The notes: a model not told the origin generated them from the sequence alone. 64,000 nucleotides of DNA from Flectobacillus longus (GCF_030056705.1 NZ_JASHIC010000004.1:1-64000); one strand, 5' to 3'; positions 15,631-25,061 are shown, counted from the first letter of the stretch. Program-made: numbers and translations.

Positions 15631-17241
15631 TTAGTCTTTCTTTTGTTCTACTTTTCGAACAGTAGGGTACTGAATACCTAGTTGATCTAAATAAGTTTTG
15701 TATTTAGTAGGATCAAAGTAATATTGCTTGAGTTTGGGACGGTAAATTTCCATGATATTAGCATTAATAGCAATTGCTGGCTTATCTGTAGGCGCAATCA
15801 ATGGTTCGTATTTAACATCTTTGGTTTGTACATTTTTATAATAATCCCATGCGCTTTCAATCAACTTTGGTTCGTTTAACAAGTCCAAAATTGTAAGCGC
15901 CTCCACCTTTGCTCCTGCTGTGATTCCTTTGTGAGCAATAGGTGTAGCCATCGATATGGCATTAGCCCAGTGGTGCCCCGGCAAACCTGGAATATTCGAA
16001 GGATAACCCAATACAATTGTTGGTAATGACCAAGATATATCAGCAATATCGTCTGAACCTCCACCCATTGAACCTACAACCTCAAGTACGGTATCTATTT
16101 CGGCACGAAGTCCTTTTTGTTCAGGCGAGCTTAGCTCCTGCTGAATCCCCTTCGCTAACTGTTGATCGGCATCTGACCATGTTGGTAAGCCTACACGTTT
16201 GATATGTGAAAAAGCTCTTTCGGCAATAGGTTTGTTAAAATGTCCAGGCCATGCACTTCCTAGTACCTCCCACGAGACTTTAGTATCGGTCATCATAGCG
16301 GCTCCTTGGGCTATTTTCTTTCCAAAATCATATAGTTCTTTGATTTTAGGATAAGTACGCTCTCTGAAATAATACCAAACTGATGCTTTAGAGGGAACTA
16401 CATTGGGTTGATCCCCACCATTTACCACCACATAATGTGAGCGCTGAGTTGGCAAAAGGTGTTCTCTTTTGTAATTCCAACCTACATTCATCAATTCTAC
16501 GGCATCGAGGGCACTTTTGCCACGCCAAGGATTGGCCGCAGCGTGAGCAGCTTCTCCTTCAAAGTTGAATTTTACCGAAACCAACCCATTATTACCAGCA
16601 TCGCCGTGCTTTACACTCAAATTGCTGTTGACGTGGGTAAAAATACAAGCATCAACATCCTTAAAGTAACCATCACGAATATAAAAAGCTTTTGTCCCAA
16701 CCAATTCCTCTGCAACTCCAGGCCAAAGCATCAAGGTTCCTGAGAGTTTTTCTCGCTCCATGATTTTTTTGAGAACCAACGCCGAAGTAATATTCAGTGC
16801 TTGCCCAGAATTATGACCTTCTCCGTGCCCAGGGGCACCATCCACAATTGGATCGTGATAGGCCACACCAGGTTTTTGTGAAGCTTTTGGAATACAATCG
16901 ACGTCCGATCCGATGGCAATGACAGGTTTACCTGTTCCCCAAGTAGCAATCCATGCCGTTGGGACACCAGAAATACCCTTTTGAATCGTAAAGCCTTCTT
17001 TTTCTAAAAGATTAATCAAATACTGCGAGGTTTCAGTTTCTTGAAAACCTAATTCGGCAAAACTGAAAATCATATCATTGACCTGCGCAGAAAATTCTTT
17101 TCTTTTATCAACTTCCTCGATAATTTCTTTTTGGAGCGCTTTGATTTTTTGTGGAGAAAGCTTTTGAGCAAAGATTGGTTGAGTCAAAAATGCACTTGCG
17201 ACCAACATGAGTGTTGGAAGATTTCGGAAAAATTGCTTCAT
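15631..17241 (-). CDS. Secreted M20-family amidohydrolase (AbgB-like)
   Basis: 536 residues. A cleavable signal peptide (LMLVASAFLTQPIFAQ, about 11-26) sends it to the periplasm. The metallopeptidase fold has metal-ligand motifs GSDVDCIP and GHGEGHNSG (about 112-145), then MGGGSDDIAD. Length and motifs match aminobenzoyl-glutamate utilisation protein B and related amidohydrolases rather than short ArgE/DapE enzymes. The substrate is probably an N-acyl amino acid or small peptide and cannot be read from the sequence. It is a single gene with its own terminator. Confidence 0.85.
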   Translation of the reverse strand: MKQFFRNLPTLMLVASAFLTQPIFAQKLSPQKIKALQKEIIEEVDKRKEFSAQVNDMIFSFAELGFQETETSQYLINLLEKEGFTIQKGISGVPTAWIATWGTGKPVIAIGSDVDCIPKASQKPGVAYHDPIVDGAPGHGEGHNSGQALNITSALVLKKIMEREKLSGTLMLWPGVAEELVGTKAFYIRDGYFKDVDACIFTHVNSNLSVKHGDAGNNGLVSVKFNFEGEAAHAAANPWRGKSALDAVELMNVGWNYKREHLLPTQRSHYVVVNGGDQPNVVPSKASVWYYFRERTYPKIKELYDFGKKIAQGAAMMTDTKVSWEVLGSAWPGHFNKPIAERAFSHIKRVGLPTWSDADQQLAKGIQQELSSPEQKGLRAEIDTVLEVVGSMGGGSDDIADISWSLPTIVLGYPSNIPGLPGHHWANAISMATPIAHKGITAGAKVEALTILDLLNEPKLIESAWDYYKNVQTKDVKYEPLIAPTDKPAIAINANIMEIYRPKLKQYYFDPTKYKTYLDQLGIQYPTVRKVEQKKD

Positions 17242-17422
17242 GGTAATTTAGTTTTAGTTTGAAGTAAGATTTTATCTATCCCAAAAGCACCAACACTATT
17301 GGATTAGAAAAAATATATTAAAATTAAAGATTTGTGGATGAGATAAAAGGAAAAAGATTGGGAAAGCTAAAAAATAACAGGAAATACTTAATTGAGGAAT
17401 TTTGGGATGGGTATAAAATAAT

Positions 17423-17451
17423 AAAGACCCGCAGCAATGCTCCGAGCCTTT
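17423..17451 (-). terminator. Terminator after the frameshifted small gene
   Basis: On the minus strand GGCTCGGAGCA pairs with TGCTGCGGGTC (one mismatch, two G-T), followed by TTTATTATTTTAT. It begins 12 bp after the stop at 17463, which supports a real minus-strand transcription unit here. Confidence 0.6.
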
Positions 17452-17462
17452 ACGCAATCCGC

Positions 17463-17762
17463 CTAAGTAGTTATCTTTTGGGTAATCCACCCTTGAGCCA
17501 AAGCTCTAAAGTTTTTTGCTTTCGAGTCACAAGACTTTACTAACTCGATTGATTTATGTAACCAATCTTGAATCTTTTTTTGGCGATTGAGTAGCGGCTC
17601 AATCGCCATTCTAGTAGTGTGTGCGGCACCACGTTGAAAAAGGGGTCAATATTTAACCTGAATATTTTTAAATTGAAACGTTCTTCAATTTCTAGTTCTA
17701 ATCTAAATTTTAAGCCTAATTAGCTCACTTTGTAAATCTTCATTTTGTTGTTCTTGATCTAC
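17463..17762 (-). pseudogene. Frameshifted small coiled-coil protein gene
   Basis: Reading the minus strand from about 17759, DQEQQNEDLQSELIRLK is followed, after a one-base slip at an A-run near 17700, by LELEIEERFNLKIFRLNI and then EWRLSRYSIAKK. A second slip at a seven-A run (17575-17581) joins IQDWLHKSIELVKSCDSKA and the end GWITQKITT, stop at 17463. The pieces make one coherent protein of about 100 residues with a helical N-terminus. The last 48 codons also form an ORF with its own ATG (17609). There is a sigma-54-type promoter upstream and a terminator downstream. The family is not recognised. Programmed slippage or sequencing indels are alternatives to decay. Confidence 0.45.
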
Positions 17763-17775
17763 ATTACAAATGTAT

Positions 17776-17793
17776 TAACAATAAGCGTGCCAA
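17776..17793 (-). promoter_or_regulatory. Sigma-54-type promoter (overlapping a sigma-A-type one)
   Basis: On the minus strand TTGGCACG-N4-TTG matches the -24/-12 consensus TGGCACG-N4-TTGCW with correct spacing (TTGT in place of TTGC). It overlaps a housekeeping-type TTTG-N20-TACATTTG. It reads into the frameshifted gene at 17463-17762. Confidence 0.5.
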
Positions 17794-17799
17794 ACAAAT

Positions 17800-18267
17800 T
17801 TTATAAGACTTTTTTTTGAAAATTTTTTCAAAAAATCTAACAAATACTAAAATTACCTCATGAACTGACACTTCTACTTGCAATTTTACTATCTATTGGC
17901 GTTATATCTATAAAGACAAGTTTCATGCCAATATTTTAGCCCTATATCTTATTGGCGCAGAAAAAACCTTTTAAAGCACAAATTTTTAACACCAACTTAT
18001 TTTCCTTTTTTCCCTCAATTTCAACTACAATTTCGCTACTTTTCAATCAAGAACCCCAACAATGATAATTGTTGAATATATAATGATTTACGACGAAAAA
18101 TATACACAAGTAATAAATTAAGCTTTTTTTCTTGTTTTTTGCTTTTTTTGATATTAGTATTGCACCAGTTCAAAAACAAGGTCATTTTACCTATTACTAA
18201 AGAAATTTCATCAATAAACCTTCTTTTTCTTGAAATTCAATAGCAACCCATGAATTAATACTAACCG
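17800..18267. other. Intergenic region
   Basis: About 470 bp of very AT-rich DNA with a T/A palindrome near 17810-17836 and a small CAACAAT/ATTGTTG dyad near 18058-18075. A possible promoter, CTTG-N20-TAGTATTG, ends near 18162, about 105 bp before the gene at 18268. No gene is supported. Confidence 0.35.
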
Positions 18268-18486
18268 ATGAATTATAAGTTTATTTACCGTGATAAGGAT
18301 TCTGGCAGAATTATCACAAATAAAGACATTATTAACCTACACAAATATAAAGTTGCTTGCGTAAAGCTTACTGAAAGAGGGATTATCAGAGATATTACAA
18401 TACCGCCAGAATGGTGGATTGATGGTTCGATTGACAATTGTAAAACTATTGCGTATCACACAAGGATGAGTAAAACCAAAACTTAA
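18268..18486 (+). CDS. Small hypothetical protein
   Basis: 72 residues, starting MNYKFIYRDKDSGRIITNKD, with no signal peptide or membrane helix; about one quarter of residues are charged. I do not recognise a family. It is followed after 9 bp by another small gene in the same direction, which suggests a two-gene operon. Support is the pairing with its neighbour, the possible promoter upstream and a plausible composition. Confidence 0.5.
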   Translation: MNYKFIYRDKDSGRIITNKDIINLHKYKVACVKLTERGIIRDITIPPEWWIDGSIDNCKTIAYHTRMSKTKT

Positions 18487-18495
18487 CATTAATAT

Positions 18496-18729
18496 ATGAA
18501 TATGAGATCTCGCCAAATTAATAAACCCTTTTCTATGCCATACCGTCCTGAAGATGTTTTTTATGTAACTTATTCAAAATTCTTGAGCACGGCATTCCTG
18601 ATTTTAAAAGAGAACCGTGAAAAGGTTCAAGTAATTGTCAAACATGAACATGTCAAAGATTTAAAAGACTGGGTAACAAGGCATCAAATCCTGACCGACG
18701 ATAGTGTTCTTGATTTTATTCCTTACTGA
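18496..18729 (+). CDS. Small hypothetical protein
   Basis: 77 residues, starting MNMRSRQINKPFSMPYRPED; translation could begin at Met2-Met3 or Met14. It is soluble, with a central hydrophobic strand-like stretch (VFYVTYSKFLSTAFLIL) and an amphipathic VKHEHVKDLKDWVTRHQIL. The family is not recognised. It is the second gene of a pair with 18268-18486 and is followed by a MITE-like element that includes a strong terminator hairpin. A toxin-antitoxin or regulatory pair is possible but unsupported. Confidence 0.5.
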   Translation: MNMRSRQINKPFSMPYRPEDVFYVTYSKFLSTAFLILKENREKVQVIVKHEHVKDLKDWVTRHQILTDDSVLDFIPY

Positions 18730-18749
18730 TATTAAAAAATTATAAACAG

Positions 18750-18997
18750 AAACATGAGTCACCCGAATTTTAGAAAACGTGTTCTATTTCTGTTTATCAG
18801 GCTTCAAGATTTAGACTAGATGATAGAATTATCTTGACAGTTTATCAAAAAGGCGTTCGAAAAACTCATTTCGAACGCCTTTTTTGATACTATATTTTAA
18901 CATGACACCTCTTCAGACGCAAAGCTTAGCGTCTCTACTAGTAAAATGTAGATTAAAAATAATCACTAAATTGATAAATTAGGGATGACTCATGTTT
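18750..18997. mobile_element. MITE-like element, copy A
   Basis: Terminal inverted repeats AAACATGAGTCACCC (from 18750) and GGGATGACTCATGTTT (to 18997) bound 248 bp. Inside, a terminator-type hairpin has arms AAAAAGGCGTTCGAAA and TTTCGAACGCCTTTTTT (about 18847-18889), and a second hairpin, AGACGC/GCGTCT, is followed by CTAC (about 18916-18941). It has no ORF. The same architecture recurs at 38461-38683. It sits between convergent genes and probably terminates both. Confidence 0.75.
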
Positions 18998-19103
18998 GTA
19001 TCTCGGTAACATTAGAAAATTTTAGACTTACCTTTTAAATTTTCCAACAACACTCGTTTTATATCTCTTTTTAATTCGATAACCAGAAAAAAGCTGGCTT
19101 TGG

Positions 19104-19742
19104 TTAAAACTTTCGTAGCACTACACTCGCTATAACCCCCAGATAAAATATTACTACAACTAGCATAAGACCCATGGTTTGATTTGTTACCGCTATTAGT
19201 GCTCCTACCGTAAAAAATACAATGATGGTAAGTCGTGTTAGTATGCTATCCCAAAGGCATCTTCTCGATTCGGAACTAGTGAATTTTAGTTTTGATAATT
19301 CTACTCCCAAATCCATCACTAAACCTGTGAGTTGAGAAGGTTTTACTTTGGCACAAGTAAAATTGGAAGCGAAAGCATTATGATTACTCATAGCAAATAC
19401 CAAACTGGGAATAAAGGGCTCTTTCATGAAATAAGCGAAAAGCACTATTGACAAGTTCACACTTGGTGTGATGAGTTTTTTCCACATTTTGGGGACTAAC
19501 TGATAACTATGATACCACCATGAACTAAAAAATGATCCAAAAAGATAACTCAATATATATATTGTAAGAGCTAAGGGAAACTGATGTCCGTTGTCACTCC
19601 ACCATTGTACACCCAGACTAAACAAACCTGTGACATTGGTGGTAACGACACCGAATAATTTTATCCCCAAAATATTCATAATCCCCGATATAATCGAGAA
19701 TGGAATCGCAATTGTTATGAGTCTTTCAAGCTTCATGTTCAA
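19104..19742 (-). CDS. DUF1275 (YoaK-type) integral membrane protein
   Basis: 212 residues with about six hydrophobic helices. The family hallmark is seen as SLVFAMSNHNAFASNFTCAK followed by the VKPSQLTGLVMDLGVELS region (about 113-150); most members have GMQNA where this has SNHNA. The inner-membrane function is unknown, though distant similarity to transporters has been suggested for the family. It stands alone, with its 3' end facing MITE copy A. Confidence 0.8.
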   Translation of the reverse strand: MNMKLERLITIAIPFSIISGIMNILGIKLFGVVTTNVTGLFSLGVQWWSDNGHQFPLALTIYILSYLFGSFFSSWWYHSYQLVPKMWKKLITPSVNLSIVLFAYFMKEPFIPSLVFAMSNHNAFASNFTCAKVKPSQLTGLVMDLGVELSKLKFTSSESRRCLWDSILTRLTIIVFFTVGALIAVTNQTMGLMLVVVIFYLGVIASVVLRKF

Positions 19743-19886
19743 TAACCAAGTGGTTTTTATAATAGAATCTCATTCATGATTTCGTAAAATACAAATGAAG
19801 TCTTATTCTTATATTTTAAGTCTATATATCAACAAACAAATATATTAACATTTTTTCATATAGTTAATATATTTCGATAATTGGGA

Positions 19887-19937
19887 TAAAAAAATCGGCA
19901 ACTAATCTAAGAATAAAATCTTAGATTAGTTGCCGAT
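19887..19937 (-). terminator. Terminator of pyrF
   Basis: A perfect 19-bp stem (19894-19912 with 19919-19937, arms beginning ATCGGCAACTAATC) is followed on the minus strand by seven T residues, 20 bp beyond the pyrF stop. Confidence 0.9.
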
Positions 19938-19956
19938 CCCACTATTGAAGTATTTT

Positions 19957-20787
19957 TTATTTCTTCAAATACAAATCCAAATACTGAGCCATTTCGGCTT
20001 GTACTTTTTGTGCTTCTTCGGCAGCTTTTTGTGCAAAGTCTTCGCCCGAAGAAGCGTATATAATTGCACGAGAAGAGTTTACTAATAAGCCACAAGTGCT
20101 ATTCATACCGTATTTAGAAACCTCCTCTAAGCTTCCACCTTGCGCACCAACGCCAGGTACTAACAAGAAGTGTTCAGGAGCAAGTGCACGTACTTGTGCA
20201 AGCATATCTGCTTTGGTAGCCCCAACCACATACATCAGTTGCTCGTCGGTGCCCCATTCTTGTGATTTGGTTAACACTTCTTCAAACAAGGCTTTGTTTC
20301 CTACAGAAAGCGTTTGAAAATCTTTGCTACCGCCATTCGAGGTCAACGCCAAAAGAATAACCCATTTGTTAGGGAAAGTCAAAAAAGGAGTCACAGAGTC
20401 TTCTCCCATGTAAGGCGCTACAGTTACCGAATCAAAATCAAGCCCTGAAGATTTTGGGTCAAAAAAGGCTCTTGCATACAATCCTGAGGTATTACCAATA
20501 TCGCCTCTTTTAGCATCAGCAATAGTAAAACATTCTTTGGGAATATAGGCTAATGTTTTTTGAAGACTCTCCCATCCTTTTGCGCCAAAAGCCTCATAAA
20601 AAGCAATATTAGGTTTGTAAGCTACTGTATATTGTTTGGTAGCATCAATAATTTGCTTGTTGAATTCAAAAATGGGATCTTCTGTATCCAACAAATGCTT
20701 TGGAAGTTTTTGGATGTCGGTATCAAGACCAACGCATAAATAGGATTTTTTGGACAAAATTTGTCCGAAAAGTTCTTGTTTTGTCAT
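19957..20787 (-). CDS. pyrF: Orotidine 5'-phosphate decarboxylase, type 2
   Basis: Catalyses the last step of UMP synthesis. 276 residues from MTKQELF (a start four codons upstream is also possible). This is the longer type 2 enzyme found in Bacteroidota and actinobacteria: CVGLDTD near the N-terminus, catalytic Asp-x-Lys in [11 protein letters not shown], and PGVGAQGG before the end for the phosphate site. It is monocistronic with a strong terminator, and 5 kb from pyrR-pyrB. Confidence 0.93.
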   Translation of the reverse strand: MTKQELFGQILSKKSYLCVGLDTDIQKLPKHLLDTEDPIFEFNKQIIDATKQYTVAYKPNIAFYEAFGAKGWESLQKTLAYIPKECFTIADAKRGDIGNTSGLYARAFFDPKSSGLDFDSVTVAPYMGEDSVTPFLTFPNKWVILLALTSNGGSKDFQTLSVGNKALFEEVLTKSQEWGTDEQLMYVVGATKADMLAQVRALAPEHFLLVPGVGAQGGSLEEVSKYGMNSTCGLLVNSSRAIIYASSGEDFAQKAAEEAQKVQAEMAQYLDLYLKK

Positions 20788-20960
20788 TGTTATGTTCAAC
20801 TGTGAATTACATGAAATATAGCTACTGTTGTAACTATTAGAAGAGGTGCCACCTTCGTAAGATTGAGATTTGTGCTATGGACAATGTTCTTTCCTTTTGA
20901 AAGCATATTTAATAATTTCATTTGGTATTTGTCGAAAAAAACAAAATTCCCCTTCGCCAC

Positions 20961-21048
20961 ACCTTACTTTTCTTGTCTTGACACAAGAAAAGTAACAAAA
21001 GAAAGTCAAGAAATCCTAAACTCGCCTGCGGCTCAAACAATAGGATTT
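20961..21048. repeat. Dispersed repeat with ACTTTTCTTGT hairpin
   Basis: ACTTTTCTTGT (20966-20976) pairs with ACAAGAAAAGT (20983-20993) and is followed by AACAAAAGAAAGTCAAG. This resembles a short repeat common in intergenic DNA of many Bacteroidota. It creates spurious short reading frames. It lies between pyrF's 5' side and the M16 peptidase 3' end. Confidence 0.5.
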
Positions 21049-21107
21049 CAGAAAAACACATCAAACCATAAATCGCTCATTATAAGTAACTTAAAAAATG
21101 GTAAATT

Positions 21108-22382
21108 CTAATTCTCAGGAAGGAAGGTCAAATAACTTAAATCTTCCTCTCTACAAAGCTCATTGGCTAAATCCTGTAGCTGTGTAGCCGAAACAGTTCG
21201 AATCTGAGCAAAAAGCTCTTCTAATGTATCGATACGATTAATATCCAACAGACTTTTGGCCATCATAAGCATAAAGCTCATATTTCCTTCTTCAGACATC
21301 GCCATCTGACCCATTAATTGCTCTTTGGTATTGTGCAATTGTGTTTTGGTTAAAGGTACCTCGCGAAGCGTTTTTAGTTCTTTTAAAATTAAAGCATTGG
21401 CTTTTTTCAAATGCTTTGGTTCTGTTGCAAAATAAATTCCCCAATAGCCTGTATCAATAAATGGCGTATAGCCTGCATCAATCGAATATACCAAGCCATT
21501 CTTTTCTCTTACCGCCAAATTCAAACGTGAATTCATCCCTGGTCCACCCAATAGGTTTATAAGCATAAAAAAAGGCAACCGTTGCGCATGAGTAATTTCA
21601 TAAGCAGTACGACCAATCGCTACGTGTGCTTGCGTAATACTACGTTTGTGGTCGACATTTTTGGGCATATAAATAGCTGGAGGAGTGCGTACCAAGCTAG
21701 AGCTCTTGGCAGGAATATTTTTCAAATATTTCTCTACCAAAGCCACTACTTTTTTGAAAGGCATATTACCCACCGATGAGAAAATAATACGACTTGTGTC
21801 CAGATTTTCAGCAATAAAATCAAGTAAGTCTTGACGGGCAAAACCGTTCACACTTTCTTGTGTCCCTAAAATGTTACGTCCTAGTTGATGATTATAAAAG
21901 ATAATATCATCAAAATCATCCTGAATGGCATCTTCTGGAGAATCGTAATACATCGACATTTCTTCGAGGATTACACCACGCTCACGCTCTACCTGCTTGT
22001 CAGGAAATACAGAATGAAAAGTAATATCTGATAAAAGTTCTAATGCTCGCTCGTAATGAGGAGTTAGTACTGAAGCATGAAAACAGATTTTTTCTTTGGT
22101 AGTATAAGCATTCAACTCCCCTCCGACTACCTCAAGGCGATTGATAATTTGTAATGACGAACGCTTGTCTGTTCCTTTAAAAGCCATGTGCTCCCAGAAG
22201 TGTGCCAAGCCTTGTTGATGAGGTTTTTCGTCACGGCTACCCATATCGAGCATCAAACCCATGTGTGAAATCGCTGTATGCGTTACTTGGCGATGTACAA
22301 TTCGAATACCGTTTGGTAATGTATATTCTTGAATTCCGTCCATTCTAATGAATTTCCTTGTTTGATGGTGGTTCTCAGACAA
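21108..22382 (-). CDS. M16-family zinc peptidase (PqqL/MPP-like)
   Basis: 424 residues, with the inverted zinc motif His-x2-Glu-His in AHFWEHMAFKGT (about 62-73) and the distal Glu in the following helix (about 145). It has two M16 halves (about 15-165 and 170-345), as in processing-peptidase-type members; the C-terminal half has the usual inactive fold. It probably degrades or processes peptides. No signal peptide is evident, so a cytoplasmic site is likely. The start may be the internal MDGIQEYTLPNG at residue 14, which matches the family N-terminus better. Confidence 0.88.
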   Translation of the reverse strand: MSENHHQTRKFIRMDGIQEYTLPNGIRIVHRQVTHTAISHMGLMLDMGSRDEKPHQQGLAHFWEHMAFKGTDKRSSLQIINRLEVVGGELNAYTTKEKICFHASVLTPHYERALELLSDITFHSVFPDKQVERERGVILEEMSMYYDSPEDAIQDDFDDIIFYNHQLGRNILGTQESVNGFARQDLLDFIAENLDTSRIIFSSVGNMPFKKVVALVEKYLKNIPAKSSSLVRTPPAIYMPKNVDHKRSITQAHVAIGRTAYEITHAQRLPFFMLINLLGGPGMNSRLNLAVREKNGLVYSIDAGYTPFIDTGYWGIYFATEPKHLKKANALILKELKTLREVPLTKTQLHNTKEQLMGQMAMSEEGNMSFMLMMAKSLLDINRIDTLEELFAQIRTVSATQLQDLANELCREEDLSYLTFLPEN

Positions 22383-22583
22383 GTTATTTACTAATTTCTA
22401 AAGCACTTTTTTATCGAACTACAAAGTTACACAATTTTGAAGCGATTGATATGGTTCGTAAAACTACTTATGAAAATAAGATGCCTGATTGCTATAACAC
22501 ATTTTTGAAAAAATACATTCTCGTAGCCAGAAAGTTTAGGTAATTTTGTTTTTTAACAGTATTCCCCATTAGCCCCAAAGAGT

Positions 22584-23684
22584 ATGCGTATAGGATTTGA
22601 TGCAAAACGAGCTTTCCAAAATTTTACAGGATTAGGAAACTATAGCCGATTTATTATTCAATCTTTGTTAGCATCTCATTCGCAACATGAATATTTTGCC
22701 TACACCCCAAAACTTAATAGCAAAGTGCAATTTAATGAACGTTTGCATATTGAGTTACCACAAACTTCTATGCCAAAACCACTATGGAGAAGTTGGGGTA
22801 TTAACCAACAACTCCAAAAAGACAACATTGATATCTTTCATGGTTTGAGCAATGAATTACCTTGGCAAATCCAAAATACAGGTATCAAAACTGTGGTGAC
22901 CATCCATGATTTAATTTTTATCCGCTATCCAGAGTTATATCCCACGATTGACCGCTGGATTTATAAGCAAAAGTTTAAATCCGCTTGTGAGAAAGCTGAT
23001 TGTGTGGTTGCCATCAGTCAGCAAACCAAAAATGATATTGTTGATATGCTACATATCAATCCTTCTAAAATAGAAGTGGTATATCAAGATTGTGATGTTG
23101 CTTTTAGCAATAAGTTGTCATCAGAGTTACTTTCTACTATTACACAAAAATACCATTTATCTAAGCCCTATATCCTATGTGTTGCCACTATTGCCGACCG
23201 TAAAAATCAACTTACGTTGGTAAAAGCTTTTGAAGAACTCCAAAATACAGATGTGGAATTGGTACTTGTAGGAGGAAAAAGTGCTTATCAGAATCAAATT
23301 GAAGCGTATATTCAACAAAAAAATCTTAAGGGAGTTCGTATCATCAATGGTGTGCCCTTTGCAGATTTACCAGCTTTATATCAAAATGCAACTTTGACAG
23401 TTTATCCATCTATTTTTGAAGGCTTTGGAATTCCTATTGTAGAGGCCTTGCACTCGGGAGTACCAGTAATAGCGGCAACGGGTTCTTGTCTCGAGGAAGC
23501 TGGTGGCAATGGCGCAATTTATGTAAATCCTTACGACATTCAGGATTTGGCAAAACAAATAAAGAGAATATTAGAAGATTATTCGCTACAAAAGGAATTG
23601 GTTAGCAAAGGAAAGCTTTATATCAAGAAGTTTTCGTCTGAAGAAATCGCCAAAGATTTAGAAAAAATTTACCATAAAATTTAA
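22584..23684 (+). CDS. Glycosyltransferase family 4 (GT-B)
   Basis: 366 residues. The N-terminal acceptor domain is about 1-185 and the nucleotide-sugar domain about 190-366. The GT4 motif Glu-x7-Glu is seen in FEGFGIPIVEALHSGVPVIA (about 279-298), preceded by the IADRKNQ start of the donor domain. It transfers a sugar from a nucleotide donor, probably in polysaccharide or glycolipid synthesis. No neighbouring polysaccharide genes identify the product. rfbC (dTDP-rhamnose route) is 7 kb away. Confidence 0.88.
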   Translation: MRIGFDAKRAFQNFTGLGNYSRFIIQSLLASHSQHEYFAYTPKLNSKVQFNERLHIELPQTSMPKPLWRSWGINQQLQKDNIDIFHGLSNELPWQIQNTGIKTVVTIHDLIFIRYPELYPTIDRWIYKQKFKSACEKADCVVAISQQTKNDIVDMLHINPSKIEVVYQDCDVAFSNKLSSELLSTITQKYHLSKPYILCVATIADRKNQLTLVKAFEELQNTDVELVLVGGKSAYQNQIEAYIQQKNLKGVRIINGVPFADLPALYQNATLTVYPSIFEGFGIPIVEALHSGVPVIAATGSCLEEAGGNGAIYVNPYDIQDLAKQIKRILEDYSLQKELVSKGKLYIKKFSSEEIAKDLEKIYHKI

Positions 23685-23903
23685 GAATGAGTAAATGGTA
23701 AAATCTATTCTCAGAACTCACAAACGAACATTTGGTAACTTCTGCAACCCCTCATGCCCAAATATCAATAAAAAATAATCAAATATTCACAATTTGATTT
23801 AATACAATAGGCACGGTTTTTGAAAAAATTTGTAACACATTGACTTGTAGATGAGTAAATCGCTACCGCCTTGTGATACAATTTCCTAAGTATTAATCGA
23901 GTT

Positions 23904-25061
23904 ATGAAAAAAAATAGTCTTTTTCTACTTATGCCATTAAGTAGTTGCAAGGGCTTAATGTATTTGTCCTTACTAATATTTCATTTACTTTCAATCTCTG
24001 CAAAATCTAATGATACTTCGATGGGTTTTAGTGTGTATTATCCTAGATACGCAAAAACAGGTCAAGAAGTGTCTTTCAGTTTTGCTACACGCTTGAATAT
24101 TCATCGAATTCGTGTTTTTGTCAATGGAAGTAGCCTTGGTTCTACTTACGTTTCAAACAACCACGCTGAATTCAGATTCAAATTTGTGTATGCAAGTATC
24201 AAGAAACTGAAGTTTGTCGGTTTTTCTTCTGATAATAATACTCTAAGTGAAATCCAAGGAGAAATAACAATTGGTGGAAAAAACCCATTTTCTCAAGCAA
24301 TAAAGTATGAATACACAAACGCTGGTTTGCCACCTAGTACAACAGATAAAAGCTATAGTTCTAATAGTGGAAGCGTTACTACAGCACTTTCAGGAGCTAA
24401 TGTAGTGTATCCAAATCCTAATACACCTTCTTTTTCAGAGCCTTTTGATGAAAACAATAAAGTATTAGCCAATGTATATCCTTACGAGCAGCCAACCAAC
24501 GAAGTAGCATGGGCGTTTTTTAGCAGCATTCAAAACGAAGTTATCCCTCTTGCACACAAATATCGGGTGCCTGCTAGTGTCATTATGGCTATGGCTGCAC
24601 TGGAAAGTGGTTATGGTTATAGCAAAACGGCAACCATAGCCAATAATTATTTTGGCATCAAACAGTGGAAACCTTCAGCAGATGGGTTTCAACTTAAAGG
24701 ACAAGCAGACGAACACAATGGTAAAGTAAAAGTGCTTGGACAGGCGGGACAAGGTCAATATATTTATGATGAAGCCAGAAGAAAAGATAATTGGTATCGC
24801 TCCTTTAAATCACGTTCTGAATGTATTAGATTTTTGGTAGAAGAAGTTTTTTTGCACAAAACAGGACAGTGGAAAAGAGACTATTCAGGAGCTGTACGAG
24901 ACTATCATAGTCGTCTGGATAGGGGATTTTCGAAATATGATGCTGCCTATCAATTTGCATTTCAGTTGGGAGCAAAAGGCTACAATCATTTGGGAGGCAG
25001 ATATTATGCCGATAGAACTATTAAGATTATCGAAAAATATAATTTACTCAGTTTTGACTAA
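23904..25061 (+). CDS. Secreted N-acetylglucosaminidase (GH73, FlgJ-like)
   Basis: 385 residues. There is a signal sequence near 14-34, a beta-rich N-terminal domain (about 40-125) that probably mediates surface or wall contact, a Ser/Thr-rich linker (about 140-185) and a C-terminal GH73 domain (about 200-385). The catalytic Glu234 lies in MAALESGYGYSKTA, followed by NNYFGIK, typical of the family. It cleaves the glycan strand of peptidoglycan. Single gene; the convergent terminator at 25156 follows. Confidence 0.87.
   Translation: MKKNSLFLLMPLSSCKGLMYLSLLIFHLLSISAKSNDTSMGFSVYYPRYAKTGQEVSFSFATRLNIHRIRVFVNGSSLGSTYVSNNHAEFRFKFVYASIKKLKFVGFSSDNNTLSEIQGEITIGGKNPFSQAIKYEYTNAGLPPSTTDKSYSSNSGSVTTALSGANVVYPNPNTPSFSEPFDENNKVLANVYPYEQPTNEVAWAFFSSIQNEVIPLAHKYRVPASVIMAMAALESGYGYSKTATIANNYFGIKQWKPSADGFQLKGQADEHNGKVKVLGQAGQGQYIYDEARRKDNWYRSFKSRSECIRFLVEEVFLHKTGQWKRDYSGAVRDYHSRLDRGFSKYDAAYQFAFQLGAKGYNHLGGRYYADRTIKIIEKYNLLSFD

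Noticed and set aside
17296-17543. Overlapping plus and minus short frames beside the M20 gene
   Set aside because: Both cross the terminator hairpin at 17423 and have no protein character; the better explanation is the minus-strand small gene at 17463-17762.
17423-17762. tmRNA, SRP RNA or riboswitch
   Set aside because: No tmRNA acceptor or tag, no SRP GGAAG-type loop, no conserved riboswitch core; protein-like frames explain it better.
20863-21111. 82-codon plus-strand frame in the pyrF/M16 gap
   Set aside because: It runs through a dispersed hairpin repeat and has no family resemblance.
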